Part shown: in pieces, positions 7,791 to 15,826 of the stretch
Numbering within the stretch: position 1 is the stretch's first letter
Layout: the number at the start of each line of letters is the position of its first letter
Source of the DNA: Streptomyces spiramyceticus
GTDB lineage: Bacteria > Actinomycetota > Actinomycetes > Streptomycetales > Streptomycetaceae
Length of the DNA: 64,000 nucleotides
Reading direction: 5' to 3'
NCBI RefSeq assembly: GCF_028807635.1
Contig: NZ_JARBAX010000001.1
Span: 2,307,001 to 2,371,000, forward strand
Notes under the pieces: model-generated
What the model was told of the DNA's origin: nothing
What the model saw: the letters and a program-made list of their open reading frames with translations, nothing else
Database searches by the model: none
Translations under genes and position numbers: made by a program

Positions 7791-9131
7791 ATGACCGGCA
7801 CTGACGATGTACTGCTTGTCCACGGCGGCACCCCGCTCGAGGGCGAGATCCGCGTCCGCGGCGCGAAGAACCTGGTGCCGAAGGCGATGGTCGCCGCGCT
7901 CCTCGGCAGCGGTCCGAGCCGACTGCGCAACGTGCCCGACATCCGTGACGTGCGCGTCGTACGCGGACTCCTCCAGCTGCATGGCGTGACGGTCCGCCCC
8001 GGTGAGGAACCGGGCGAGCTGATCCTCGACCCGTCCCACGTCGAGTCCGCCAACGTCGCCGACATCGACGCCCACGCGGGCTCCTCGCGCATCCCGATCC
8101 TGTTCTGCGGCCCGCTGCTGCACCGGCTGGGCCATGCGTTCATCCCGGGCCTGGGCGGCTGTGACATCGGCGGCCGGCCGATCGACTTCCACTTCGAGGT
8201 GCTGCGCCAGTTCGGCGCGACGATCGAGAAGCGGGCGGACGGCCAGTACCTGGAGGCCCCGCAGCGGCTGCGCGGCTGCAAGATCCGCCTGCCGTACCCG
8301 TCGGTCGGCTCGACGGAGCAGGTGCTGCTGACGGCCGTGCTGGCCGAGGGCGTCACCGAGCTGTCGAACGCCGCCGTGGAGCCGGAGATCGAGGACCTCA
8401 TCTGCGTACTGCAGAAGATGGGCGCGATCATCTCCATGGACACCGACCGTACGATCCGGATCACCGGTGTCGACTCGCTCGGCGGCTACAACCACCGTGC
8501 GCTCCCGGACCGCCTGGAGGCGGCCTCCTGGGCGTCCGCGGCGCTCGCCACCGAGGGCAACATCTATGTGCGCGGCGCCCAGCAGCGCTCGATGATGACG
8601 TTCCTCAACACGTTCCGCCGGGTCGGCGGCGCGTTCGAGATCGACGACGAGGGCATCCGCTTCTGGCACCCGGGCGGGCCGCTCAACGCGATCGCCCTGG
8701 AGACGGACGTGCACCCCGGCTTCCAGACCGACTGGCAGCAGCCGCTGGTCGTGGCCCTGACGCAGGCGTCGGGCCTGTCCATCGTCCACGAGACGGTGTA
8801 CGAGTCGCGCCTCGGCTTCACGTCCGCGCTGAACCAGATGGGCGCGCACATCCAGCTGTACCGCGAGTGCCTGGGCGGCTCCGACTGCCGCTTCGGCCAG
8901 CGCAACTTCCTGCACTCGGCGGTCGTCAGCGGTCCGACGAAGCTCCAGGGCGCGGATCTGGTCATTCCCGACCTGCGCGGCGGCTTCTCGTACCTGATCG
9001 CGGCGCTGGCGGCGCAGGGCACGTCGCGGGTGCACGGCATCGACCTGATCAACCGCGGCTACGAGAACTTCATGGAGAAGCTGATGGAGCTCGGCGCGAA
9101 GGTGGAACTGCCGGGCGGAGCGCTCGTCTGA
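7791..9131 (+). CDS. murA: UDP-N-acetylglucosamine 1-carboxyvinyltransferase (MurA)
   Basis: Transfers enolpyruvate from PEP to UDP-GlcNAc, the first committed step of peptidoglycan synthesis, in the cytoplasm; 446 aa, slightly above the usual ~420. The start is the ATG at MTGTDDVLLVHG; a longer reading frame exists but begins with non-family sequence. Motifs seen are VRGAKNLVPKAMVAALL (substrate-binding Lys-Asn), the active-site loop GGCDIGGRP with cysteine near residue 124 (the residue that fosfomycin alkylates in canonical MurA), and FQTDWQQPLVV with the catalytic aspartate. Streptomyces often carry more than one murA-like gene, and this one sits beside hupA as in S. coelicolor, so I cannot tell whether it is the essential or an accessory copy. 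A 26-bp perfect hairpin terminates it. Confidence 0.92.
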   Translation: MTGTDDVLLVHGGTPLEGEIRVRGAKNLVPKAMVAALLGSGPSRLRNVPDIRDVRVVRGLLQLHGVTVRPGEEPGELILDPSHVESANVADIDAHAGSSRIPILFCGPLLHRLGHAFIPGLGGCDIGGRPIDFHFEVLRQFGATIEKRADGQYLEAPQRLRGCKIRLPYPSVGSTEQVLLTAVLAEGVTELSNAAVEPEIEDLICVLQKMGAIISMDTDRTIRITGVDSLGGYNHRALPDRLEAASWASAALATEGNIYVRGAQQRSMMTFLNTFRRVGGAFEIDDEGIRFWHPGGPLNAIALETDVHPGFQTDWQQPLVVALTQASGLSIVHETVYESRLGFTSALNQMGAHIQLYRECLGGSDCRFGQRNFLHSAVVSGPTKLQGADLVIPDLRGGFSYLIAALAAQGTSRVHGIDLINRGYENFMEKLMELGAKVELPGGALV

Positions 9132-9143
9132 GAGTTTTCCCAC

Positions 9144-9200
9144 GAGTACGGCGAAGGGGCGGCCACCCGGTCATCGGGTGGCCGCCCCTTCGCCGTACTC
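9144..9200 (+). terminator. Strong terminator after murA
   Basis: Perfect 26-bp inverted repeat with a 5-nt loop, starting 13 bp after the murA stop. The palindrome can act on both strands; its right end overlaps the stop codon of the tiny minus-strand ORF at 9199-9294. Confidence 0.9.
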
Positions 9201-9294
9201 AGTGGATGCTGGCGGCGGCGAGCGTCGCGATCAGCAGGGCCGCGCCCACGAGCAGGAGGGAGAGGCTGGGGCGGGTCGGACTGGCATCGCGCAC
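9199..9294 (-). CDS. Candidate 31-aa single-pass membrane protein
   Basis: A short reading frame too small for usual gene calling. It begins with GTG preceded by CAGGAG at a good ribosome-site distance, and encodes (M)RDASPTRPSL followed by a continuous hydrophobic stretch (LSLLLVGAALLIATLAAAS) ending IH. The composition fits one transmembrane helix with a positively charged N-terminus. It lies between murA and hupA, opposite to murA and in the same direction as hupA. The stop codon lies in the right arm of the murA hairpin. It could be a chance frame, but a clean Shine-Dalgarno sequence plus a perfect membrane helix is more than expected by chance. Confidence 0.45.
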   Translation of the reverse strand: MRDASPTRPSLSLLLVGAALLIATLAAASIH

Positions 9295-9476
9295 GGTGAA
9301 CTCCTGGTGGTCTGAGTCTGCGTACGGCTCCTCACCACTTTGCCGACGCTCAAACCTCCCGGCACACAATCTCGGCTGACGGTCGTTCAGGCGGCTCGTG
9401 AGCAGGCCTGTACGCGCCCGTAGAGCCTCCGTGGACCCCTGACCCGGTCCTGGCCCTGATACGGCCTCAGAAACGC

Positions 9477-9520
9477 GAAGAGGGCGGCCGCCCGGCGTGT
9501 TCCGGGTGAACGCCCCCTTC
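9477..9520 (-). terminator. Terminator after hupA
   Basis: Stem GAAGGGGGCG / CGCCCTCTTC in the minus-strand transcript (one G·U pair) closing a 24-nt internal region that contains a further small GC stem. It begins 17 bp after the hupA stop codon. Confidence 0.7.
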
Positions 9521-9537
9521 GGGTCTGCCTTGGGGTG

Positions 9538-9819
9538 TTACTTGCCCTTGGCGGCTTCCTTGAGCTTGGAGCCCGCGGAGACCTTCACGCTGTAGCCGGC
9601 CGGGATCTGGATCGGGTCGCCGGTCTGGGGGTTACGAGCGGTGCGAGCGGCACGGTGGGTGCGCTCGAAGGTCAGGAAGCCGGGGATGGTTACCTTCTCG
9701 TCGCCCTTGGCGACGATCTCGCCGACGGTCTCGGCGAGAGCGGCCAGAACGGCGTCGGCGTCCTTGCGGGTCACGTCGGCACGGTCGGCCAGGGCGGCCA
9801 CCAGCTCACTGCGGTTCAT
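9538..9819 (-). CDS. hupA: DNA-binding protein HU (HupA type)
   Basis: Small nucleoid protein, 93 aa, exactly the size of the vegetative HU of Streptomyces (the sporulation paralogue HupS is much longer, with a Lys/Ala tail). The start MNRSELVAALADRADV follows a GGGAG ribosome site. The dimerisation helices are followed by the beta-arm region, with the diagnostic GFLTFERTHRAARTARNP and the tip ARNPQTGDPIQIPA, where prolines intercalate DNA. It binds DNA without sequence specificity and bends it. Monocistronic: a 255-bp leader/promoter region lies upstream and a terminator just downstream. The start and length leave little doubt. Confidence 0.97.
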   Translation of the reverse strand: MNRSELVAALADRADVTRKDADAVLAALAETVGEIVAKGDEKVTIPGFLTFERTHRAARTARNPQTGDPIQIPAGYSVKVSAGSKLKEAAKGK

Positions 9820-10008
9820 GTTGTTACTCCCGTGTTCTTCTTGCCTGTAAGGCGTGAGATCGAAGCCGATGCTGCCAGGGCCCTCGGACAGTCCCCGGAC
9901 CCGGGTCTGTCGTAAGACCCTCGCGCCCGAATACGCATCCTGCCCCCACCTGCGGCGGGAAAGCCAATCCGGCACCCTCCGGAGGGCCGCAAGGCTCATG
10001 GTCCGCCA

Positions 10009-10028
10009 CCCTAAAGGGGCGTTTAGGG
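10009..10028 (-). terminator. Inverted repeat downstream of the malic enzyme gene
   Basis: CCCTAAA-N6-TTTAGGG, a perfect 7-bp stem 46 bp after the malic enzyme stop. Its AT-rich stem is unusual for a terminator here, so it may instead be an operator for hupA, whose start lies 190 bp further on. Confidence 0.4.
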
Positions 10029-10074
10029 CCCTGCATCCCGCGACGCGCCGGATGTCAGGCGGACGTGGGGCCCG

Positions 10075-11499
10075 TCACAGAGCGGCGTCGGGCTTTGCGT
10101 CTGCCTTTGCGGCCGTACGGACGGCTCCGGCGACGGCGCCCGCCACCTTGTCGTTGAAGACGGACGGGATGATGTAGTTGGCGTTCAGCTCGTCCTCGGT
10201 GACGACGTCGGCGAGGGCGGTGGCCGCCGCCAGCATCATCTCCGTGTTGACCGTGCGGGAGTGGGCGTCCAGCAGGCCTCGGAATACGCCGGGGAAGACC
10301 AGCACGTTGTTGATCTGGTTCGGGAAGTCGGAGCGTCCGGTGGCCACAACTGCCGCGGTTTCGCGGGCGATTGCGGGGTCGACCTCGGGGTCCGGGTTCG
10401 CGAGCGCGAACACGATCGCGTTGTCCGCCATGGCCGCCACGTCGTCCCCGTTCAGGACGTTCGGGGCCGAGACGCCGATGAAGACGTCGGCGTCGACCAC
10501 GGCCTCCTTGAGGGTGCCGGTGACGCCCTCCGGGTTGGTGTTGTCGGCGATCCAGCGCAGCGGCGATTCGGGTGCGGCGTCGACGAGGTCCTTGCGGCCC
10601 GCGTGCACCACGCCGTGGATGTCGGCGACGACCGCGTGCTTGACGCCCGCGGCGATCAGAAGCTTGAGGATGGCCGTACCGGCCGCGCCCGCGCCCGACA
10701 TGACGACCCGTACGTCACCGATCGCCTTGCCGACCACGCGCAGCGCGTTGGTCAGCGAGGCGAGCACCACAATGGCCGTGCCGTGCTGGTCGTCGTGGAA
10801 GACGGGGATGTCGAGGGCCTCGCGCAGACGGGCCTCGATCTCGAAGCAGCGGGGCGCGGAGATGTCTTCGAGGTTGATGCCGGCGAAGCCGGGGGCGATG
10901 GCCTTGACGATCTCGACGATCGCGTCGGAGTCCTGGGTGTCCAGACAGATGGGCCACGCGTCGATGCCGGCGAAGCGCTTGAAGAGGGCCGCCTTGCCCT
11001 CCATGACCGGAAGTGCGGCCATCGGGCCGATGTTGCCGAGACCGAGCACCGCGGAGCCGTCCGTCACCACTGCGACGGAGTTCCGCTTGATGGTCAGGCG
11101 GCGGGCGTCCTCGGGGTTCTCCGCGATCGCCATGCAGACGCGGGCGACACCCGGCGTGTAGATCATCGAGAGGTCGTCACGGTTGCGGATGGGGTGCTTG
11201 GACGCCATCTCGATCTTGCCGCCGAGGTGCATCAGGAACGTACGGTCGGAGACCTTGCCCAGCACCACACCCTCGATGCGGCGCAGCTCCTCGACGATCT
11301 CGTCGGCGTGCGCGGTCGAGGTCGCCGCGATCGTGACGTCGATCCGCAGCTTCTCGTGACCGGAAGCGGTCACGTCGAGGCCGGTCACCGACCCGCCGGA
11401 GGACTCCACGGCCGTGGTGAGCTGGCTGACCGCGGTCCCGCTCGCGGGGACCTCCAGCCGGACCGTCATCGAGTACGAGACGCTGGGCGCCGTTGCCAT
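10075..11499 (-). CDS. NAD(P)-dependent malic enzyme with N-terminal ACT domain
   Basis: Oxidative decarboxylation of malate to pyruvate, 474 aa, cytoplasmic. An ACT-like regulatory domain occupies residues ~8-85 (YSMTVRLEVPASGTAVSQL to LMHLGGKIEM), suggesting allosteric control by a small metabolite. The malic domain follows with MIYTPGVARVC (catalytic Tyr near 112), the active-site lysine in MEGKAALFKRF, DDQHGTAIV for the metal site, and a Rossmann NAD(P) site VVMSGAGAAGTAIL near residue 265. FALANPDPEVDP and FPNQINNVLVFPG are standard C-terminal motifs. The homologue next to hupA in S. coelicolor is the NAD-dependent enzyme; cofactor choice here is inferred. A GTTTTC direct repeat about 115 bp upstream may be its operator. 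Confidence 0.93.
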   Translation of the reverse strand: MATAPSVSYSMTVRLEVPASGTAVSQLTTAVESSGGSVTGLDVTASGHEKLRIDVTIAATSTAHADEIVEELRRIEGVVLGKVSDRTFLMHLGGKIEMASKHPIRNRDDLSMIYTPGVARVCMAIAENPEDARRLTIKRNSVAVVTDGSAVLGLGNIGPMAALPVMEGKAALFKRFAGIDAWPICLDTQDSDAIVEIVKAIAPGFAGINLEDISAPRCFEIEARLREALDIPVFHDDQHGTAIVVLASLTNALRVVGKAIGDVRVVMSGAGAAGTAILKLLIAAGVKHAVVADIHGVVHAGRKDLVDAAPESPLRWIADNTNPEGVTGTLKEAVVDADVFIGVSAPNVLNGDDVAAMADNAIVFALANPDPEVDPAIARETAAVVATGRSDFPNQINNVLVFPGVFRGLLDAHSRTVNTEMMLAAATALADVVTEDELNANYIIPSVFNDKVAGAVAGAVRTAAKADAKPDAAL

Positions 11500-11887
11500 G
11501 GCCGACTTCCTCTGCTTTCCCTAGCTTCTTTGCTGCGCGACCGTGGCTGTTGCCCGGCAACGCCCTCCGATGGTCCCACCTACCTGCGGGTAGCAGGTAA
11601 TGCGGTCATTTTGTTTTCGGAAACTGTTTTCCACCATACGAGAAGCGCAGGTGAAACAGAAGAGGCCCGCGGCACCCGTGGGTGCTGCGGACCTCTTCTG
11701 TATGTACGTACCAAGTGGTGTACGTACTGAGCGCTCAAGTGGCACCGACCCGCCATGCTCGCCTCGCGGCAAGTGGTCGCTCGTAGCGACGAAGGTTGGG
11801 CCCGGGGGCTTGGATCGAGCCGGTGCCACAGCAAGGCTAACAAACCACCCCGGCAAGTGATTCCCCCAAGCGCACGTTGACCCCGGT
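11500..11887. other. 388-bp gap between the malic enzyme and helicase genes
   Basis: No gene seen. It holds the malic enzyme promoter side (minus strand) with a direct repeat GTTTTC at 11613-11618 and 11626-11631, the helicase terminator at 11659-11698, a GTACGTAC repeat (11704-11711 and 11719-11726), and four scattered CAAGTGG/A words at 11712, 11736, 11770 and 11854. Confidence 0.6.
11659..11698 (-). terminator. Terminator downstream of the helicase gene
   Basis: 18-bp stem with two mismatches (GAAGAGG...GGCACCC / GGGTGCT...CCTCTTC) and a 4-nt loop, about 190 bp beyond the helicase stop. It could also serve as a barrier upstream of the malic enzyme promoter. Confidence 0.55.
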
Positions 11888-14290
11888 TCAGTCCCGCAGC
11901 AGCGCCGGCACCCCGTCCGCACCCGGCTTGTCGCGCTCCCCCGAAACGACCGTGAGCTGCTGCGTCGCGCGTGTCAGCGCCACGTACAGCACCCGCAGGC
12001 CCGCCGGGGACTCCTCCGCGATTTCCGCAGGTGATACGACGACCGTCGCGTCGTACTCCAGGCCCTTCGCCTCCAGGCTGCCGAGCGCCACGACGCGCTC
12101 GCCCAGCGGCGCGAGCCACTTGCGGGCCTGCGCTCGCCGGTTCATGGCGACGACCACGCCGACCGTGCCGTCCACGCGCTCCAGGAGGCGCTGTGCCTCT
12201 TCCCGCATCGCCGTGGCGACGTCCTTGTCCCGTACGACGGCGAAGCGCGGCTGGACGCCCGTGGAGCGGACGGCGGCCGGTGACTCCATGCCCGGCATGG
12301 CCAGCTCCAGGACCTTGGCCGCCAGGGCTGCGATCTCGGCCGGGTTGCGGTAATTCACGGTGAGCGTGAACTTGCGGCGCGGGCGGGCGCCGAGGGCCTC
12401 GTCGCGGGACGCGGCCGCCTCGGCCGGATCGGACCACGAGGACTGTGCCGCGTCGCCGACGATCGTCCAGGTGGCGTGCCGGCCACGGCGGCCGACCATC
12501 CGCCACTGCATGGGCGTCAGGTCCTGCGCCTCGTCGACGATCACGTGGGCGTACTCCGTGCGCTCCTGGGCCAGCCGCTCGGCCCGCTCCCACTGCGTCT
12601 CCTCGCGCTGCGGCATCAGCTCTTCGAGGCCGCTGAGCTGGTCGAGTGGGTCGTACTCGCGCTTCCGCTTGGGGCGGGCCGGGGTGCCGAGCAGCATCTG
12701 GAGCTCGTCGAGCAGCGCCACGTCGTGGACGGACAGCGGACCCTGCCCCTCCGCGTCGAGACGGCGCAGGGAGCGGGCCAGCTGGCGGGTCTCGCGCGGG
12801 TTCAGTACGCGGCGGGCCCAGCGGCCCAGGCGCTTCTCGTCGGCCATGGCGGCGAGCACCCGGCGGGGTGTGAGCTCGGGCCACCAGGCGTCGAGGAAGT
12901 CGATGAACTCCGCCTCGGTCGAGATGTCGTCGTCGAAACCGGAGCGCAGCTCGGCGACCAGTTCGGGGTCCGTGTGGCGGCCCCGGCCGCTCGACTTGGA
13001 CCACAGGGCGTCGAGCAGCAGCTTGCGGGCACGGGGGCGCAGCAGGTTGACGGGCGCCGTGCCGCTGAGGACGTTGTGCCGGATGCGGCTCAGGTCGTCG
13101 GCGTTCAGCTCCACGCGGGCGCCGAAGGCGACGACGCGCAGCCTGTCCGGGGTCGCTGCTGCCTGAGGCTCCTGCGGCTCCTCGTCGCCGAAGGCCAGCT
13201 GTCCTTCGGCGGCGGGGGCCGGCGCGGGCCGCGCGTCGAGGGCGCCGCGGGCCGCGTTGCGCAGCACCTTGAGCATGCGCGAGGAACCCTTGATGCGGGC
13301 GATGTTCGGTTCGTCGTACGTCGATGCCTCCGCGCCGTCGACGAGCGAGCCGACCGCGCGGATCGCGACCTGGCCCTCCTCGCCCAGCGAGGGCAGCACG
13401 CCCTCGGTGTACGCCACGAGAAGCGGCGTCGGCGACACGATGAGGATGCCGCCCGCGTACTTCCGCCGGTCCTGGTAGAGCAGGTAGGCGGCGCGGTGCA
13501 GGGCCACGGCGGTCTTGCCCGTGCCGGGGCCGCCGGAGACCTCGGTGACGGAGGCGGCGGGGGCGCGGATCACCAGGTCCTGCTCGGCCTGGATGGACGA
13601 CACGATGTCGCGCATGGTGTGGCTGCGGGCCTGCCCGAGGGCGGCCATCAGCGCGCCGTCGCCGATGACGGCCAGCGGGGCGTCGTTCAGGTTCGCCGTC
13701 AGCTCGGGGCGCATCAGGTCGTCCTCGACGCCGAGCACCTTGCGGCCCTTGGAGCGGATGACCCGGCGGCGTACGACCCGGCCGGGCTCCTTGGGCGTGG
13801 AGCGGTAGAAGGGCGCCGCGGCCGGTGCGCGCCAGTCGATGACCAGCGGGGAGTAGTCGGCGTCGAGTACGCCGATGCGCCCGATGTGCAGGGTCTCGGC
13901 GATCTCGGCCGTGAGGTCGGGGCGTACCGCGTCGTCGGCGGGTTCGACCGAGGTGTACGCGCCGTCCGGGCCCTTCTGCCCGTCCTTGCCGCGCAGCAGA
14001 TCGATGCGTCCGAAGAGGAAGTCCTCGAATTCGTTGTTGAGCCGGTTGAGGTGAATTCCGGCGCGGAAGACCTGCGCGTCACGCTCGGCGAGCGCGCCGG
14101 GCGTGCCGACCTGGCCGCGCTTGGCGGCGTCGTTCATGAGGAATTCCGCCTCGTGGATCTTCTCCTCCAGACGGCGGTACACCTGATCCAGATGATCCTG
14201 TTCGACACCGATTTCGCGGGTCCGCGCCGACTCCTCGGAGGAGTCGGAAGCGGAATCCACGGAATCGACAGCGGCATCCTGCACGGCCAC
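11888..14290 (-). CDS. HelD/HelR-like UvrD-family ATPase associated with RNA polymerase
   Basis: Superfamily 1 helicase-like protein of 800 aa. After a Ser/Asp-rich N-terminus there is a predicted coiled coil (QDHLDQVYRRLEEKIHEAEF), the feature with which HelD proteins enter the RNA polymerase secondary channel, then YSPLVIDWRAPAAAPFY, typical of this branch. Walker A is SGGPGTGKTAVALHRAAYLL near residue 255, with VIVDEAQDLTPMQW near 585, TIVGDAAQSSW, LTVNYRNPAEIA, and a C-terminal VLYVALTRATQQLTVV motif VI. Actinobacterial HelD removes stalled RNA polymerase from DNA, and the HelR subgroup gives rifamycin tolerance. Whether this is the HelD or HelR type cannot be decided by eye; no obvious rifamycin-associated element was seen upstream. 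Transcribed after, but separated from, the sigma/anti-sigma pair. Confidence 0.88.
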   Translation of the reverse strand: MAVQDAAVDSVDSASDSSEESARTREIGVEQDHLDQVYRRLEEKIHEAEFLMNDAAKRGQVGTPGALAERDAQVFRAGIHLNRLNNEFEDFLFGRIDLLRGKDGQKGPDGAYTSVEPADDAVRPDLTAEIAETLHIGRIGVLDADYSPLVIDWRAPAAAPFYRSTPKEPGRVVRRRVIRSKGRKVLGVEDDLMRPELTANLNDAPLAVIGDGALMAALGQARSHTMRDIVSSIQAEQDLVIRAPAASVTEVSGGPGTGKTAVALHRAAYLLYQDRRKYAGGILIVSPTPLLVAYTEGVLPSLGEEGQVAIRAVGSLVDGAEASTYDEPNIARIKGSSRMLKVLRNAARGALDARPAPAPAAEGQLAFGDEEPQEPQAAATPDRLRVVAFGARVELNADDLSRIRHNVLSGTAPVNLLRPRARKLLLDALWSKSSGRGRHTDPELVAELRSGFDDDISTEAEFIDFLDAWWPELTPRRVLAAMADEKRLGRWARRVLNPRETRQLARSLRRLDAEGQGPLSVHDVALLDELQMLLGTPARPKRKREYDPLDQLSGLEELMPQREETQWERAERLAQERTEYAHVIVDEAQDLTPMQWRMVGRRGRHATWTIVGDAAQSSWSDPAEAAASRDEALGARPRRKFTLTVNYRNPAEIAALAAKVLELAMPGMESPAAVRSTGVQPRFAVVRDKDVATAMREEAQRLLERVDGTVGVVVAMNRRAQARKWLAPLGERVVALGSLEAKGLEYDATVVVSPAEIAEESPAGLRVLYVALTRATQQLTVVSGERDKPGADGVPALLRD

Positions 14291-14386
14291 CGAGGCCCCC
14301 TTCTGACGTGCTGCGGGCAGCCGTCAACCGTACGCGAAGGGGGACCCGGACCGCACCTGTACGGAACAGGGAATTGAGTGGATCTG

Positions 14387-15139
14387 TCAGGCTTCGACCT
14401 CGACCAGGCGCTTTCCGTCGAACGTCCGGACCTCGAAGTGGTCGATCTCGTCGCGGTTCATGGCCGCGCCGCCGTGCACGTACAGCGGGTTCTTCGCGGT
14501 CTTGTTCGTGCTGTCCGGGATGCCGTATCCCCACTTCGGGACGGCCCACGTGGTGACGGTCTCCTCCTTGCCGTCCTTCGCGACGGCGATGAGGCTGCAC
14601 TTCAGCGGGCCCTTGACGTTCTTGAGCTCCAGGACGGTGTGGGTGCCCCAGCCCTTCTTCTCCATGCCGACGGTCGCACTGACCTTCGTGGTGGCGTCGG
14701 TCGCGACGATCTTCTCCTCCATGTGGTTGAAGAAGGCGTCCTCGGCCGGGCTGGTCGGGTGGGGTCCCGCGACATTGCTGCCGCCGTCGCCGTCCGACGT
14801 GGCCACGACCGCGATCGCAGGGCCGCCGACGACCAGTACGGCGGCTGCCGCCACCAGGTAGAACCCGCGCCGTCTGCTCTGCGCGCGCTTGGTGGCGACC
14901 TCGTCGGTGAGGCGGTCGAGCAGCTGGGGAGTGGGCTCGGTCAGCCGCGCGGGCGGGCCCGGGTACTCGGCGAGGGCGGCCATCATCGGTTCCATGCCGG
15001 CGAAGTCGTCCAGCTGGGCGGCGCAGTACTGGCAGCCGGCCAGATGGGCTTCGAAGGCGGTGGCGTCCGCGTCGTCCAGAATGCCGAGCACATATGCGCC
15101 GACGGCATCATGCTCGGAGTGCCGGTCCTGCGTCGTCAT
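14387..15139 (-). CDS. rsuA: Membrane anti-sigma factor with zinc-binding (ZAS) motif
   Basis: Partner of the adjoining ECF sigma factor, 250 aa. The cytoplasmic N-terminus has the zinc anti-sigma signature H-x3-Y...C-x2-C (HDAVGAYVLG, then AGCQYCAAQL). A basic stretch (RAQSRRRG) precedes one transmembrane helix (residues ~94-113, FYLVAAAAVLVVGGPAIAVV), leaving an extracytoplasmic domain of about 135 residues with no recognised fold. Its start overlaps the sigma gene stop by ATGA, so the two proteins are made together. In S. coelicolor the equivalent pair is SigU-RsuA; the symbol is assigned from sequence resemblance and gene order. Confidence 0.85.
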   Translation of the reverse strand: MTTQDRHSEHDAVGAYVLGILDDADATAFEAHLAGCQYCAAQLDDFAGMEPMMAALAEYPGPPARLTEPTPQLLDRLTDEVATKRAQSRRRGFYLVAAAAVLVVGGPAIAVVATSDGDGGSNVAGPHPTSPAEDAFFNHMEEKIVATDATTKVSATVGMEKKGWGTHTVLELKNVKGPLKCSLIAVAKDGKEETVTTWAVPKWGYGIPDSTNKTAKNPLYVHGGAAMNRDEIDHFEVRTFDGKRLVEVEA

Positions 15140-15765
15140 GCCGTCACCCCTCGTTCCTCAAGCGCGAGTTTCATGGAGCGCAGTGCGTAGAAGACCCGGG
15201 ACCTGACCGTCCCACTGGGTATGCCCAGCGCTTCGGCCGCCTCATTGACCGTACGCCCTCTGAAGTACGTCTCGACAAGTGCTTCCCGGTGAGCGGGAGT
15301 CAAATCGTCGAGCGCGTCAGAGAGCGTCATCAGCCACAACGCCTTGTCGATCTCGTCCTCCGCGGGCATGACCTCCAGCGGCGACGGATCGACCTCCTGC
15401 GGCCGGGACTGCCGGCTGCGATGGTTGTCGATGACGATGCGACGGGCGACCGTCACCAGCCAGGGGCGGACAGAGCCGGTGGCCCGATTGAGCTGACCGG
15501 CATTCTTCCAGGCACGGATGAGCGTCTCCTGTACGACGTCCTCGGCGCGTTGGCGGTCGCCGGCGACGAGGCGCAGTACGTAGGCCAGCAGAGGGCCGGC
15601 GTGTTCGCGGTAGAGCGCGCGCATCAACTCTTCGTCAGGAGCCTGTTTTACGGCGCGCGGTCCCCCCAAACGATGTCGAGCCCTGTGCTGACGGTCATCG
15701 GCCACGGCCGCATCCTCGCGCACCCGAACCTCCTGGTCGAGACCCTGTGTGGCTCCCTCCTCCAT
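15136..15765 (-). CDS. sigU: ECF RNA polymerase sigma factor (SigU-like)
   Basis: Alternative sigma factor of the ECF class, about 209 aa. Region 2 is YREHAGPLLAYVLRLVAGDR then AEDVVQETLIRAWKN, and PWLVTVARRIVIDNHRSR; region 4 is LTPAHREALVETYFRGRTV then AAEALGIPSGTVRSRVFYAL. Held at the membrane by the co-translated anti-sigma factor, and expected to direct genes for secretion or envelope stress, as SigU does in S. coelicolor. The start is uncertain: the ATG at MEEGATQGL lacks a clear ribosome site, while a GTG at 15723 has a perfect AGGAGG five bases upstream; either leaves the sigma domains whole. A GGAAAA...CGTTGA pair upstream could be an autoregulatory ECF promoter, but the spacing is short. 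Confidence 0.88.
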   Translation of the reverse strand: MEEGATQGLDQEVRVREDAAVADDRQHRARHRLGGPRAVKQAPDEELMRALYREHAGPLLAYVLRLVAGDRQRAEDVVQETLIRAWKNAGQLNRATGSVRPWLVTVARRIVIDNHRSRQSRPQEVDPSPLEVMPAEDEIDKALWLMTLSDALDDLTPAHREALVETYFRGRTVNEAAEALGIPSGTVRSRVFYALRSMKLALEERGVTA

Positions 15766-15826
15766 CACTACGCAAGGACGGCCGGATCGACTCAACGCAA
15801 TCCGAAGAAGTTTTCCGGGCTTTCGT

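Noticed and set aside
14291..14386. Rifamycin-associated element upstream of the helicase, which would make it HelR
   Set aside because: No matching inverted repeat in the 96-bp gap; left as HelD/HelR undecided.
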